Under the pieces are notes generated by a model. The model searched no databases. It saw only the letters and a list, made by a program, of their open reading frames with translations, and was not told where the DNA came from. Shown one piece after another: positions 1 through 8,355 of a DNA stretch of 36,615 nt. Numbering within the stretch: the stretch's first letter is position 1; each line of letters begins with the position of its first letter. This stretch comes from Deltaproteobacteria bacterium ADurb.Bin207 (GTDB taxonomy: Bacteria; Myxococcota_A; Polyangia; Polyangiales; Polyangiaceae): the NCBI GenBank assembly GCA_002070115.1, contig MWCO01000062.1, positions 1-36,615 of the forward strand, read 5' to 3'. Made by a program: the position numbers and the translations under genes.

Positions 1-531
1 CTTCATTCATTTCGTAGGTCATACGCAAGCGCTTATCGAAGTATTTTCAGGTGGGCCAAATTTCCGGCAGCAGTAATAAATTATCCTGGTGCCCATATTT
101 TTCCTTTCTCGTTTATGATCTACCCGTATATCACGAATTGTTCGCTGATACCGAGGTCGGAAGCCCGGGCCGCGGAACCATGGGTACGACTCACGCCCAT
201 GCCCTTTCCTCGCTCCGAAACCGCCTGCCCGCCCATGGGCGCCAAGGCTTCGGGCTGGTCCAGTTCAGATCGTCGAGCACGGCTTTTTGCCTCGGGCCTC
301 CCCAGTTCCGCTGTCCGAAAACGCAATCAAAAACGTTGTCGTCGTGCGTGAATCCCAATAGGCGACCGACGCTGGCATGCTACACTGCACCCATCGAAAC
401 AAAAGCAAACGGTTCAAAAGGCGATAGGCCATCTCGTTTCCGAAAAATTCATCGACCGCACCTAAGATATGACGAAAACTTTTTGCTTCGCCCCACGCCG
501 CTCGAGCCGACAGAACCGGGAGAATTCAATC
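1..531. other. Gene-free leader region
   Basis: I see no convincing gene here. The reading frames that cross it are short, Arg/Pro-rich and have no ribosome binding site. It presumably holds the promoter of the lipoprotein gene that starts at 532 and may contain the end of an upstream unit outside the window. There is an AT-rich patch near 75-110 but no clear terminator. Confidence 0.5.
518..523 (+). promoter_or_regulatory. Ribosome binding site that selects a GTG start
   Basis: GGGAGA lies 8 nt before GTG at 532. The in-frame ATG at 469 has no Shine-Dalgarno sequence. Starting at 532 also leaves a compact lipoprotein signal peptide. Confidence 0.6.
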
Positions 532-1806
532 GTGTGTGCATGGAAAAGTCTTTGCTTGGTAACCAGCATCGCCATGGCGGGATGCTCGGGCTCCGTCGTC
601 GAAAATGACCACGCCCAGCAGGAGGCTGGTTCGGCAGGCGCCGGACCTTCCGATGCGGCGGTCGACGTGTTGCCATCGGATTCCCCCCTGCCCACCGATG
701 GGCCATTGCCATCCGATGCCCCATCTCCCACTGACTCGCCCTTACCTACCGATGCTCCCGTACCGCCCGATTCATCTGCTCCTGATGCCCACTGCCTCGA
801 GCCGGAAGCGGACTTTGATGGGGATGGGTATACCATCTTGCAAGGGGATTGCGACGACTGCAATCCACATATCAATCCGGGAGCTTATGACTACTTGGGA
901 GATGGCTTGGACAACGATTGCAACGGCACCATCGACGACGGGCCTCACCTTTGTGACCAGGGATTGGCGATGAAAAGCAGTGAGTCGGTAGATGGGGCAC
1001 GGGCCATCGGCCTTTGCCGATCCACCTCGCTTGGCGCCGAAGGCAAAGACAAGACCTGGGGAGTCATCCGCACTCGTTATGTCAAAGCGGACGGTACGGA
1101 AGGAATGAATCCCTTATCCCATGGTCTGCTTGCGAACTTTGGCCCGGAGACTCCACCCGAGGGGGTGACGATGTTGGCATTGTCCACGGGAACAGCCCGC
1201 GCGCCCAATCACCCCGACTACAGTTCCAACGATGGCGCCAACATGGGCACGACGAGCAACCCTCCACCGGGTTATCCAAAACCGATTGCTTCTTGTCCAG
1301 GCGTTATCCTAGGCTCCTGCAACGATCCGGCAGCGTTCGAAATCGACCTTCGCGTGCCCACGAACGCTCATTCGTTCTCCTTCAAATTCAATTTCTATTC
1401 TTCCGAATTCCCTGTTTACGTCTGTAGTCAGTACAATGACATTTTTGTCACGATGATGGCGCCAATTCCGTCGGGAATACCGGATGGCAACATCTGCTTC
1501 GGGCCCAATCTGGACCCCATCAGCCCCAACACGACACTCCTTCAGGTTTGCAAGGCCCAGACTGCCGGCGGCAATCAGTATGATTGTCCGTTGGGGCCCG
1601 CGGGGTTAGAAGGCACAGGGTTCGAAGGAAAAGGCGCCACGGGATGGCTCCAAACCACAGCGCCCGTGGAACCTGGATCCATCATCAATCTTCGGTTTGC
1701 GACCTGGGATTCTGGCGACGCCATCCTGGACTCGCTCGTTCTTATCGATGACTTTCAATGGTCGATAGAATTGGTACCCAAAGTGGTCACAACCCCCGTC
1801 CTTTGA
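532..1806 (+). CDS. Secreted lipoprotein with MopE-like metal-binding motif and anchor-L-like domain
   Basis: This is a predicted surface lipoprotein of 424 residues from the GTG at 532; an ATG at 469 would add 21 residues. The signal peptide ends in a lipobox (MAGC, Cys18). A Pro/Ser/Asp linker at about residues 47-80 is built from repeated P(S/T)D(S/A/G)P units. Residues 94-136 form an Asp/Gly/Asn-rich motif (DFDGDGY, GDCDDC, GLDNDCNG) typical of the MopE-type putative metal-binding motif. The rest resembles choice-of-anchor L domains: a FxFxFYSSEFP...YNDIFV core and a late DSLVLIDDF strand. Proteins with this architecture are common in Myxococcota and are presumed to be exported; the ligand is unknown. 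The gene is monocistronic and convergent with the kinase gene. The lipobox and metal-binding motif are direct readings; the anchor-L call is moderately confident. Confidence 0.7.
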   Translation: MCAWKSLCLVTSIAMAGCSGSVVENDHAQQEAGSAGAGPSDAAVDVLPSDSPLPTDGPLPSDAPSPTDSPLPTDAPVPPDSSAPDAHCLEPEADFDGDGYTILQGDCDDCNPHINPGAYDYLGDGLDNDCNGTIDDGPHLCDQGLAMKSSESVDGARAIGLCRSTSLGAEGKDKTWGVIRTRYVKADGTEGMNPLSHGLLANFGPETPPEGVTMLALSTGTARAPNHPDYSSNDGANMGTTSNPPPGYPKPIASCPGVILGSCNDPAAFEIDLRVPTNAHSFSFKFNFYSSEFPVYVCSQYNDIFVTMMAPIPSGIPDGNICFGPNLDPISPNTTLLQVCKAQTAGGNQYDCPLGPAGLEGTGFEGKGATGWLQTTAPVEPGSIINLRFATWDSGDAILDSLVLIDDFQWSIELVPKVVTTPVL

Positions 1807-1941
1807 ATCCCGACTTGGATGACTTGATAGGGTGATCACGGATAACAAGCGGGATCCCTCCACGACTCGGCCAACGCGCCCGGGGGGATGGTTTTCGCCC
1901 CTGCCTGTCGGCATCGCTGTCCCCAACAGGTTCTAACCATT

Positions 1942-1970
1942 GGATATTACATATTAATTTCTATTATCCC
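1942..1970 (+). repeat. AT-rich intergenic element, copy A
   Basis: An AT-rich patch with imperfect inverted ends (GGATATTA and TATTATCC). It shares ATTACATATTAATTT with the other AT-rich patches in this window. It lies between two convergent genes and ends just before the kinase stop codon, where it could act as a bidirectional terminator. Confidence 0.5.
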
Positions 1971-3441
1971 CAAGGACCGTATCGCTCTCCGAGTCTTGAG
2001 AATCCAACCTCGCGCTTCGCGCTACCTGCGTCGACGTTATCGGGATTCGCACGAAAAAGGTGGATCCTTGTCCGAGTTCGCTCGTGGCCCAGATCTCCCC
2101 CTGGTGCGCCCTCACGATGCGTCGCACGAGCGCTAGGCCGAGTCCCGTACCCGCAACTTTGGTTCGCACCGAAGGCGCACGGAAGAAATCCTCGAACAAT
2201 CGTTCCAAGTCTTCGCCACGGATGCCTATTCCCTTGTCGAGAACCGAAACGAGCAGATCGTCACCTTCTCGACCTGCTTCGACGCGCACTTTTCCCCCAT
2301 CTTGGGAGTATTTCACCGCATTGGAGACCAAGTTTTCGAATACCTGGTTCATGCGTTCGGGCGAGCAATCTACTTTCGGCAAGGGATGGGGCACGACCAA
2401 GCGAATATCGATATCGCGAGCCAGGGCAGTGTCTCTATGGTCTTCTATCACGCGCTGAAGAAGCTTCTCGATGTCCACGGGTCGAATCTCCTGGCGGAGC
2501 ATCCCTTGCTCGATCGATGACCACGCAAGAACGTCGTCGATGAACCCCCTCAGCCGAGATAGTCGGTCCAACGAACGTTGCACCACGTGCTTTTGTTCGT
2601 CGGTGAGCGGTCCCAAGTACCCATCGCGCATGCCCGCAAGGTAGCTGGAGACAGCGCCGAGCGGAGATTTCAAGTCGTGGGACGCCACCGCGAGAAGCTG
2701 CTTTCGCATCTGATCGATACGAAGCAATTCGCGATTCTTCAGGTCCAGCGCGCGGCTCAATTCGACCATCTGATTTCGACGTCGGGCCCGCTCATTCATG
2801 ATCGAAATCGTTAGGAATGTAAGAGCCAAAAAGGTGATCGTCATGACGCCTGGAAGTCCGAGCGCGAAAAGCCAACTCTGCAATGGGTCGGTCGAACCGA
2901 GGATTTCCACGGATCGATAATGCGAGAGCCATCCCATTCTTTCGAACAAACCAAGGCAAAAAATCAGGGCGCACGTTAAGCAAGCCACCGCAATGGCCCG
3001 TGAGGGTTCGAGCAAAATGCCGGCTACGACCACATGAAATAGAAAGAAAAGAACGAAGGGATTCGTCAGCCCTCCGGAGAAGTGCAACAAGCCGAAAAGC
3101 GCAATCAAATCGAATAGGATTTGGATGAGCGCCCCGAGCCGTCCTCTGCGATAAAGCAAATCGTCCTGCGATTCTCCGCCCTGCGCTTTCGCAGGGGGCA
3201 GGCGCAGCACCACGAAAAACAAGCTATTATAGACAAGAATCGAGGCTACGATCGAGTAAAGCCACGGATAGGCAAAGCTATCCAAGCGCAGAGCGAATTG
3301 GGCCAGAAAAACGACCAAGCCCGCGCAGGCTGCCGCAATCCAGCGAAGTTGCACAAATAGGTTGAGGAAATAGGAAAAATCGAGGGTTCGCGGTAGATGT
3401 GTCCGCGCAAGACCCTCGACGATTGCCTTCTCCTCCCGCAT
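1954..3441 (-). CDS. Sensor histidine kinase with RegB-like membrane domain
   Basis: A membrane-bound histidine kinase of 495 residues. About six hydrophobic segments fill residues 28-215. Between two of them is GGLTNPF (residues 123-129), which matches the GGxxNPF heptapeptide that binds quinone in the redox sensor RegB/PrrB. A linker leads to the HisKA domain with HDLKSP (phosphoacceptor His255). The HATPase domain has an N-box (FENLVSNAVKYS, Asn374), G1 (DKGIGI, 402-407) and G2 (GTGLGL, 431-436). The H-box is not the RegB form (HELGTP), so only the sensor half looks RegB-like. No response regulator lies nearby. The gene is divergent from the hydratase/citrate lyase operon across a 229-bp spacer. 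Kinase identity is secure; redox sensing is inferred. Confidence 0.9.
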   Translation of the reverse strand: MREEKAIVEGLARTHLPRTLDFSYFLNLFVQLRWIAAACAGLVVFLAQFALRLDSFAYPWLYSIVASILVYNSLFFVVLRLPPAKAQGGESQDDLLYRRGRLGALIQILFDLIALFGLLHFSGGLTNPFVLFFLFHVVVAGILLEPSRAIAVACLTCALIFCLGLFERMGWLSHYRSVEILGSTDPLQSWLFALGLPGVMTITFLALTFLTISIMNERARRRNQMVELSRALDLKNRELLRIDQMRKQLLAVASHDLKSPLGAVSSYLAGMRDGYLGPLTDEQKHVVQRSLDRLSRLRGFIDDVLAWSSIEQGMLRQEIRPVDIEKLLQRVIEDHRDTALARDIDIRLVVPHPLPKVDCSPERMNQVFENLVSNAVKYSQDGGKVRVEAGREGDDLLVSVLDKGIGIRGEDLERLFEDFFRAPSVRTKVAGTGLGLALVRRIVRAHQGEIWATSELGQGSTFFVRIPITSTQVARSARLDSQDSESDTVLGDNRN

Positions 3442-3670
3442 GTCGACGTTATTTTACCCCTGACCGGACTCGCCGTTCAAGCCTGCCATGTCCGGTTCCG
3501 ACTGGTTCCGTCTCTTCGCGGCCACCCGTGACATTGGCTCGAATAGCCCTGGCTATCCACCGCCACTTCCATCACGCGCCCCTGCGACTCGGCCTTGACC
3601 CGTTTTGGTCCCGAAGGCAAGGTCCGCCGCAACTCGCGATACCCATCGAAAACGATAGAAAGGCTGTCCC

Positions 3671-5476
3671 ATGGGCAGGACCATCGTCGAAAAAATCCTC
3701 GGTACCAAAAGCAATTGCGATGCTCGCGCCGGCGATATCGTCGATATCCACATCGACGCTCGCGTGGCACGCGACTTCGGCGGCGCCAACGTCGTCAAAC
3801 ACATCCAATCCACAGGATTGCGTGTCCACGACCCCGCGCGCACTTACTTCACCTTCGATTGCAATCCCACCGGCAGCGATCAGAAATACGCCACCAACCA
3901 ACAAACCTGCCGCATGTTCGCGCGCGATCATGGCATCCGCGTCTTCGACATCGACCAAGGCATCGGTACGCATCTCGCCATGGACCGTGGCCTGATCGGT
4001 CCTGGAGACACCTTCGTTTCCACCGATTCGCACGCCAACATCCTCGGCGCCATCTGTGCCTTTGGACAGGGCATGGGCGATCAAGATATCGCACACGCCT
4101 TCGCTCACGGCACCGTCTGGTTCCGTGTTCCGCCTTCCGTTCGCATCGAGTTGCGTGGCACGCCCGCGCCCGATGCCACCCCCAAGGATATCACGCTCGC
4201 CTTGCTCCGACGTTTCGGCGCCAATGGGCTGCTCGGTGTCGCCGCCGAGATGTACGGCACCTATATCGACAACCTCGATCTTCCGGGACGGATCACCATG
4301 GCGTCCATGTTTACGGAAATGGGTGCAATCATTGGACTTTTCCCTGTCACGGACACCATCGCCCAACAGCTTTCCACCATCTCGAAACGTCCTTTCACCA
4401 TCATGCATGCCGACCCGGACGCCGAGTATGTCGAACGGTATGTCGTCGATATCGAAGGCATCGGCCCGATGATCTCGCGTCCAGGTCATCCCGAAGACGT
4501 GGTTCCCGTCACCGAAGTCGAAGGCATTCCGATCGATTCGGCGCTCGTTGGCTCTTGCACCAATGGTCGCATCGACGATATTCGCGCGGCGGCGCGCGTG
4601 CTTTCCGGAAGGCATGTAGCCGAAAGTGTCGTATTCAAGATCGTGCCTTCCACCGATGCGGTGTGGAATCTTGCCTTGCAAGACGGACTGCTGCGCGAAC
4701 TCAAGCAGGCGGGCGTGCTCGTGGGCAACGCGGGATGCGCGGGTTGCGCCGCGGGTCAAGTGGGTCAAAACGGTCCTGGGGAGGTGACGGTCACGACGGG
4801 AAATCGAAATTTTGCTGGTAAACAAGGCAAAGGGGACGTGTATCTTGCCTCTCCGGAAACGGTGGCGGCCTCTGCCGTGGCCGGATGCATCACGACTGCA
4901 AAGCGCCTGGCCGCGGGCGCTTACACACGAAAAGCTAGAAAAACACATCTCGAAGCGGCTCAAAAAGAGGCTGCGACTCGACGGCAAGTCCCCACCGAGG
5001 TCACGGGAAGGGTGTGGCGAATCCCTGTCGATAACATCGATACCGATATGATTTTTCATAATAGGCATCTCGCCATCACCGCCCGGCAGGAGATGGGACA
5101 ATACGCCTTTGGCAACTTGCAGGGGTTTGAACACTTTGCGAAGCAAGCCAAACCCGGCGACATCATCGTGACGGGAAAAAACTTCGGTGCGGGTAGTTCT
5201 CGTCAACAAGCCGTGGATTGCTTTCTGGCGCTGGGAATCAGCGTCATTGTCGCCGAGTCTTTCGGCGCCATCTACGAACGCAACGCGATCAACGTGGGCA
5301 TGCCGATTTTACGCGCCCCTGCCCTTGCCGAAGTGCAAGACGGCGACACGGTCCATGTGGATTTCCGAACGGGTGTCGTGAGCATCCCTTCCCGCGGAAT
5401 ATCCGTAAAGGGACAGCCGTTTTCCGATGTTCAACTTCGTATTTATGAGCGAGGAGGCCTTCTGGTCGCGGGTTGA
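3671..5476 (+). CDS. Aconitase/3-isopropylmalate isomerase-family hydratase, large and small domains fused
   Basis: A [4Fe-4S] hydro-lyase of 601 residues resembling LeuC fused to LeuD, the layout of the putative Aquifex-type aconitases. The catalytic domain carries DSHANILGA (119-127) and three cluster cysteines: Cys296 in GSCTNGR, then Cys356 and Cys359 in NAGCAGC. The swivel domain begins with DNIDTD (454-459) and has GSSRQQAV (508-515), where the family usually has GSSREHA. Expected chemistry is water removal and addition on a citrate- or malate-like acid. Citrate/isocitrate is the simplest guess because the next two genes encode citrate lyase; homologous enzymes on citraconate or dimethylmalate remain possible. 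GAAAGG lies 7 nt before the ATG. It is first of three genes in one direction, 41 bp before citDE. The family is certain, the substrate is not. Confidence 0.85.
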   Translation: MGRTIVEKILGTKSNCDARAGDIVDIHIDARVARDFGGANVVKHIQSTGLRVHDPARTYFTFDCNPTGSDQKYATNQQTCRMFARDHGIRVFDIDQGIGTHLAMDRGLIGPGDTFVSTDSHANILGAICAFGQGMGDQDIAHAFAHGTVWFRVPPSVRIELRGTPAPDATPKDITLALLRRFGANGLLGVAAEMYGTYIDNLDLPGRITMASMFTEMGAIIGLFPVTDTIAQQLSTISKRPFTIMHADPDAEYVERYVVDIEGIGPMISRPGHPEDVVPVTEVEGIPIDSALVGSCTNGRIDDIRAAARVLSGRHVAESVVFKIVPSTDAVWNLALQDGLLRELKQAGVLVGNAGCAGCAAGQVGQNGPGEVTVTTGNRNFAGKQGKGDVYLASPETVAASAVAGCITTAKRLAAGAYTRKARKTHLEAAQKEAATRRQVPTEVTGRVWRIPVDNIDTDMIFHNRHLAITARQEMGQYAFGNLQGFEHFAKQAKPGDIIVTGKNFGAGSSRQQAVDCFLALGISVIVAESFGAIYERNAINVGMPILRAPALAEVQDGDTVHVDFRTGVVSIPSRGISVKGQPFSDVQLRIYERGGLLVAG

Positions 5477-5517
5477 ACCCCGATCCATGGGCTCTGATTC
5501 ACAGCAGGAGAACAAAC

Positions 5518-6732
5518 ATGACGAGACAAGGTCAGGCCGGAAGGCAAGGCGCGGACGTTCGATCCGATTGTCATGTCGCCTGTACACTGCGCGACGAAGG
5601 GGGCATCGATCTCGAGATCGAATCGAAAGTCGCCACGATGTTCGGCCACAAGATCCGCAAGCAGGTGCTTGATATTTTGGCGGACATGAATGTGGCTCAT
5701 GCCACGGTGCAGGTGCAGGACGGGGGGGCTTTGCCCTTCACGTTGGATGCGCGGGTGGAGGCGGCCCTCCGAGCCGCCGACCCTTCGTTGAAGCGAAACC
5801 GATGGATCGAGGCAAAAGCCGGTTGGGACACGCCGACACGACGTGATCGGTTTCGTCGATCACGCTTGTATCTACCCGGAAATGAACCGAAATTCATGAT
5901 CAACGCGGGGCTCTACGGAGCGGATGGTCTCATCCTCGATCTCGAAGATTCCGTCGCGCCCATGCATAAGTTCGCCGCGCGTTATCTCGTTCGAAACGCG
6001 CTGCGCATCCTGGACTTCGGCACCGCGGAACGCATGGTCCGCATCAACCAGGGGGACCTGGGACTCGAGGACCTCGATGTCATCCTGCCGCATCACGTTC
6101 ATCTCGTGCTGATTCCTAAGGTCGAGACCGCGGAACAAGTTCGGCAGGTCGATGACCGGGTGGCAATGCATCTTGGCAAAGACCACGGCGTGCTGTTGAT
6201 GCCGATTATCGAGAGCGCCAAAGGCGGATGGTTTGCCTACGATATCGCGATGGCGTCGCCATCGGTAGTAGCGCTCGCCATTGGCTTGGAGGACTATACG
6301 GCGGACATTGGCACGCAGCGAACCAACGAGGGTCGCGAGAGTCTCTGGCTTCGTCAGCAGGTGATCAATGCCGCCCGTGCGGCAGGGGTGCAGCCCATCG
6401 ATACGGTTTTTTCCGATGTGGCGGATTCGGAAGGTCTTCGCGGCAGCGTCATCGAAGCCAAACAACTCGGTTTCGATGGCAAAGGATGCATTCATCCTCG
6501 TCAGATTCCGATCATCCACGAGGCTTTCGCGCCCACGCGCCAAGAGATCGACAAAGCGCAAAAAATCGTGCGTGCTTTCGACGTGGCGCAGCAACAAGGG
6601 CTCGCGGCCGTGTCGTTGGGAAGCAAAATGATCGACCCACCGGTGGTGAAACGAGCCATGCATACCGTAACGCTTGCGATTGCCTGTGGGTTGTTGTCGG
6701 AGGACTGGAAAACGAAGGAGGTGTCTTCATGA
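5518..6732 (+). CDS. Fused citrate lyase acyl carrier protein (CitD) and beta subunit (CitE)
   Basis: A 404-residue fusion. Residues 1-90 match CitD, the carrier subunit of citrate lyase: RSDCHV followed 13 residues after the Ser by IDLEI aligns with the E(S/T)xDVM...IxLxI pattern of CitD, making Ser16 the likely attachment site for the phosphoribosyl-dephospho-CoA group. Residues 108-404 are CitE, the citryl lyase: RSRLYLPGNEPK, DLEDSV (141-146), VRIN and PKVE (200-203). CitE releases oxaloacetate from the citryl thioester. In classical operons these are separate genes. AGCAGGAG ends 7 nt before the ATG at 5518, so that start is preferred to an in-frame ATG at 5473. The stop overlaps the citF start (ATGA). 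No citC, citX or citG is nearby, although the lyase needs a prosthetic group and acetylation. Confidence 0.88.
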   Translation: MTRQGQAGRQGADVRSDCHVACTLRDEGGIDLEIESKVATMFGHKIRKQVLDILADMNVAHATVQVQDGGALPFTLDARVEAALRAADPSLKRNRWIEAKAGWDTPTRRDRFRRSRLYLPGNEPKFMINAGLYGADGLILDLEDSVAPMHKFAARYLVRNALRILDFGTAERMVRINQGDLGLEDLDVILPHHVHLVLIPKVETAEQVRQVDDRVAMHLGKDHGVLLMPIIESAKGGWFAYDIAMASPSVVALAIGLEDYTADIGTQRTNEGRESLWLRQQVINAARAAGVQPIDTVFSDVADSEGLRGSVIEAKQLGFDGKGCIHPRQIPIIHEAFAPTRQEIDKAQKIVRAFDVAQQQGLAAVSLGSKMIDPPVVKRAMHTVTLAIACGLLSEDWKTKEVSS

Positions 6733-8291
6733 GCGCGCTCGTTAAAAACGCCGCGGGACGCCTCGTCCCCACGGAAATCAACGGAAAACCTGCCGTCCCC
6801 TACCAGGGCGTCCACCAGTTTCGACCCTCGGGACGCAAGGCCGCTCCGCCCATTCGTTCCTGCGCCGACTACCCGGCCGACGGCAACAAAATCGTGGGCA
6901 GCCTTCGCGAAGCCTTGGAACGCTGTGGCGTGAAAAACGGAATGACCGTGGGCACGCACCATCACTTCCGCAATGGCGATTTCGTGGCCAATGCCGTGAT
7001 GGATACCCTGGCGGACATGGGCGTACGCGATGTGGTTTGGGCACCTTCCGCCTCGTTTCCATGCCACGCTCCGATGGTTCGCCACCTCGAATCCGGGGTC
7101 ATGCACCATATCGAAGGAAGCATGAATGGCCCGCTTGGCGAGTATTGCTCCGCCGGAAAAATGCGAGGTCTCGGCGTATTGCGCTCCCACGGCGGAAGAT
7201 TCCAAGCCATCCAAGACGATGAATTGCACATCGACCTGGCGGTCATCGCCGCTCCCACCGCCGACCCCTTCGGCAACGCCAACGGCGTTCAAGGTCCGAG
7301 CGCTTGTGGCCCCCTCGGCTTCGCCCTCGCCGACTCCCTGTACGCGGATCGCGTCGTCGTCGTCACCGATAACCTCGTCCCCTTCCCTTGTGTACCTTGG
7401 CAAATTCACGGACAAAACGTCGATTATGTCGTCGTTCACGACCGCATCGGAGACCCAAGCAAAATCGTCAGCGGCACCACCCAGGTAACCCGAAGCCCCG
7501 ACCGATTGCTCATCGCCGAATATATCGCTCGCTTCGTCGCCGAAGTCGGAATCATGGCGGACGGCTTCTCCTTTCAGGCCGGCGCCGGCGGAATCACCCT
7601 CGCCTTCGCCTTGTACCTGAAAGAACTCATGCGAAAGGCAAACGTCAAAGCTCGCTTCATTCGCGGCGGCTCCACCAAATATCTCGTCGATATGCTCCAA
7701 GAAGGATTCACCGACTATATCCTCGACGGACAAACCTTCGATCTCGATGGTGTGAGGTCCATGCGCGAGGACCCCAAACGGCACCTCGATACCAGCCCGT
7801 TCACCAGCTACAATTTCCACGGCAAAGGCAATTTCGCCTCGATCCTCGACTGCGTCGTGCTCGGCGCCACCGAAGTCGACAGAGCTTTCAACGCCAATGT
7901 CGTCACCCACTCCGACGGCGTTTTGCTCCATGGCATTGGCGGCTGGCAAAATTGCCTCACCGCAAAGTGTACGATCCTGGCCGTTCCCAGCTTCCGCGAC
8001 CGCATCCCCGTCATCCTCGATCGCGTCACGACGCTCTGCGGTCCTGGAGAACTCATCGATGTAATTGCCACCGAACGCGGGATTGCCATCAATCCCCGGC
8101 GACAGGATCTCATCGATGCCGCAAAACGCTGCACGGTCCCCATCCGCTCGATCGATGATATCGCCGATGAAGTGAATCGTCTCACGGGCGGCCCCCCTGA
8201 TGCTCCCACCTTGGGAGACAAGGTCGTTGCCGCCATCAAATGGGTCGATGGAACCGTCATCGATAGCGTGCGCCAATCCCTGAATTGTTGA
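6729..8291 (+). CDS. citF: Citrate lyase alpha subunit (citrate:acetyl-ACP transferase)
   Basis: A 520-residue protein close in length to known CitF (about 510). CitF swaps the acetyl group on the carrier for citrate, giving citryl-ACP, which CitE cleaves to oxaloacetate and acetyl-ACP; the net reaction is citrate to acetate plus oxaloacetate. Family signs include MTVGTHHHFRNGD near the N-terminus, AAPTADPFGNANG, a glycine-rich FQAGAGGITLA segment and HGIGGWQNC near the C-terminus. A strong AAGGAGG at 6715-6721, 7 nt before the ATG, sits inside the end of citDE, and start and stop overlap by four bases, so the two subunits should be translationally coupled. A 9-bp hairpin follows the stop. 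Citramalate lyase uses the same subunit type, so citramalate is an alternative substrate. Confidence 0.9.
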   Translation: MSALVKNAAGRLVPTEINGKPAVPYQGVHQFRPSGRKAAPPIRSCADYPADGNKIVGSLREALERCGVKNGMTVGTHHHFRNGDFVANAVMDTLADMGVRDVVWAPSASFPCHAPMVRHLESGVMHHIEGSMNGPLGEYCSAGKMRGLGVLRSHGGRFQAIQDDELHIDLAVIAAPTADPFGNANGVQGPSACGPLGFALADSLYADRVVVVTDNLVPFPCVPWQIHGQNVDYVVVHDRIGDPSKIVSGTTQVTRSPDRLLIAEYIARFVAEVGIMADGFSFQAGAGGITLAFALYLKELMRKANVKARFIRGGSTKYLVDMLQEGFTDYILDGQTFDLDGVRSMREDPKRHLDTSPFTSYNFHGKGNFASILDCVVLGATEVDRAFNANVVTHSDGVLLHGIGGWQNCLTAKCTILAVPSFRDRIPVILDRVTTLCGPGELIDVIATERGIAINPRRQDLIDAAKRCTVPIRSIDDIADEVNRLTGGPPDAPTLGDKVVAAIKWVDGTVIDSVRQSLNC

Positions 8292-8293
8292 TA

Positions 8294-8315
8294 GACTATC
8301 CGTAAACGGATAGTC
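8294..8315 (+). terminator. Perfect 9-bp hairpin after citF
   Basis: GACTATCCG and CGGATAGTC enclose the loop TAAA, beginning 3 nt after the citF stop. No T-run follows, so it is a hairpin that may attenuate transcription or protect the mRNA 3' end rather than a standard intrinsic terminator. It separates the citrate genes from the RNA methyltransferase gene. Confidence 0.55.
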
Positions 8316-8355
8316 GTGAATCGTCTCTCTCCCGTCCTCTTTCGAGACCACCGCC

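Noticed and set aside
462-875. Minus-strand ORF of Ser/Gly/Asp-rich repeats
   Set aside because: It is the complement of the Pro/Ser/Asp linker repeats of the lipoprotein on the plus strand.
3572-5209. Long minus-strand ORF (545 codons) opposite the hydratase gene
   Set aside because: It mirrors the codon bias of the real gene, has no ribosome binding site and no recognisable domain, while the plus strand shows a full set of hydratase motifs.
5473-5517. Longer start for the CitD-CitE fusion
   Set aside because: The ATG at 5473 overlaps the end of the hydratase gene and has no binding site, while 5518 has AGCAGGAG at a 7-nt distance.
5530-5610. Loss of the CitD attachment serine by a Ser-to-Asp change
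   Set aside because: A first alignment on ACTLRD suggested loss, but aligning RSDCHV with the family pattern places Ser16 at the right distance from the IDLEI strand, so the serine appears to be kept.
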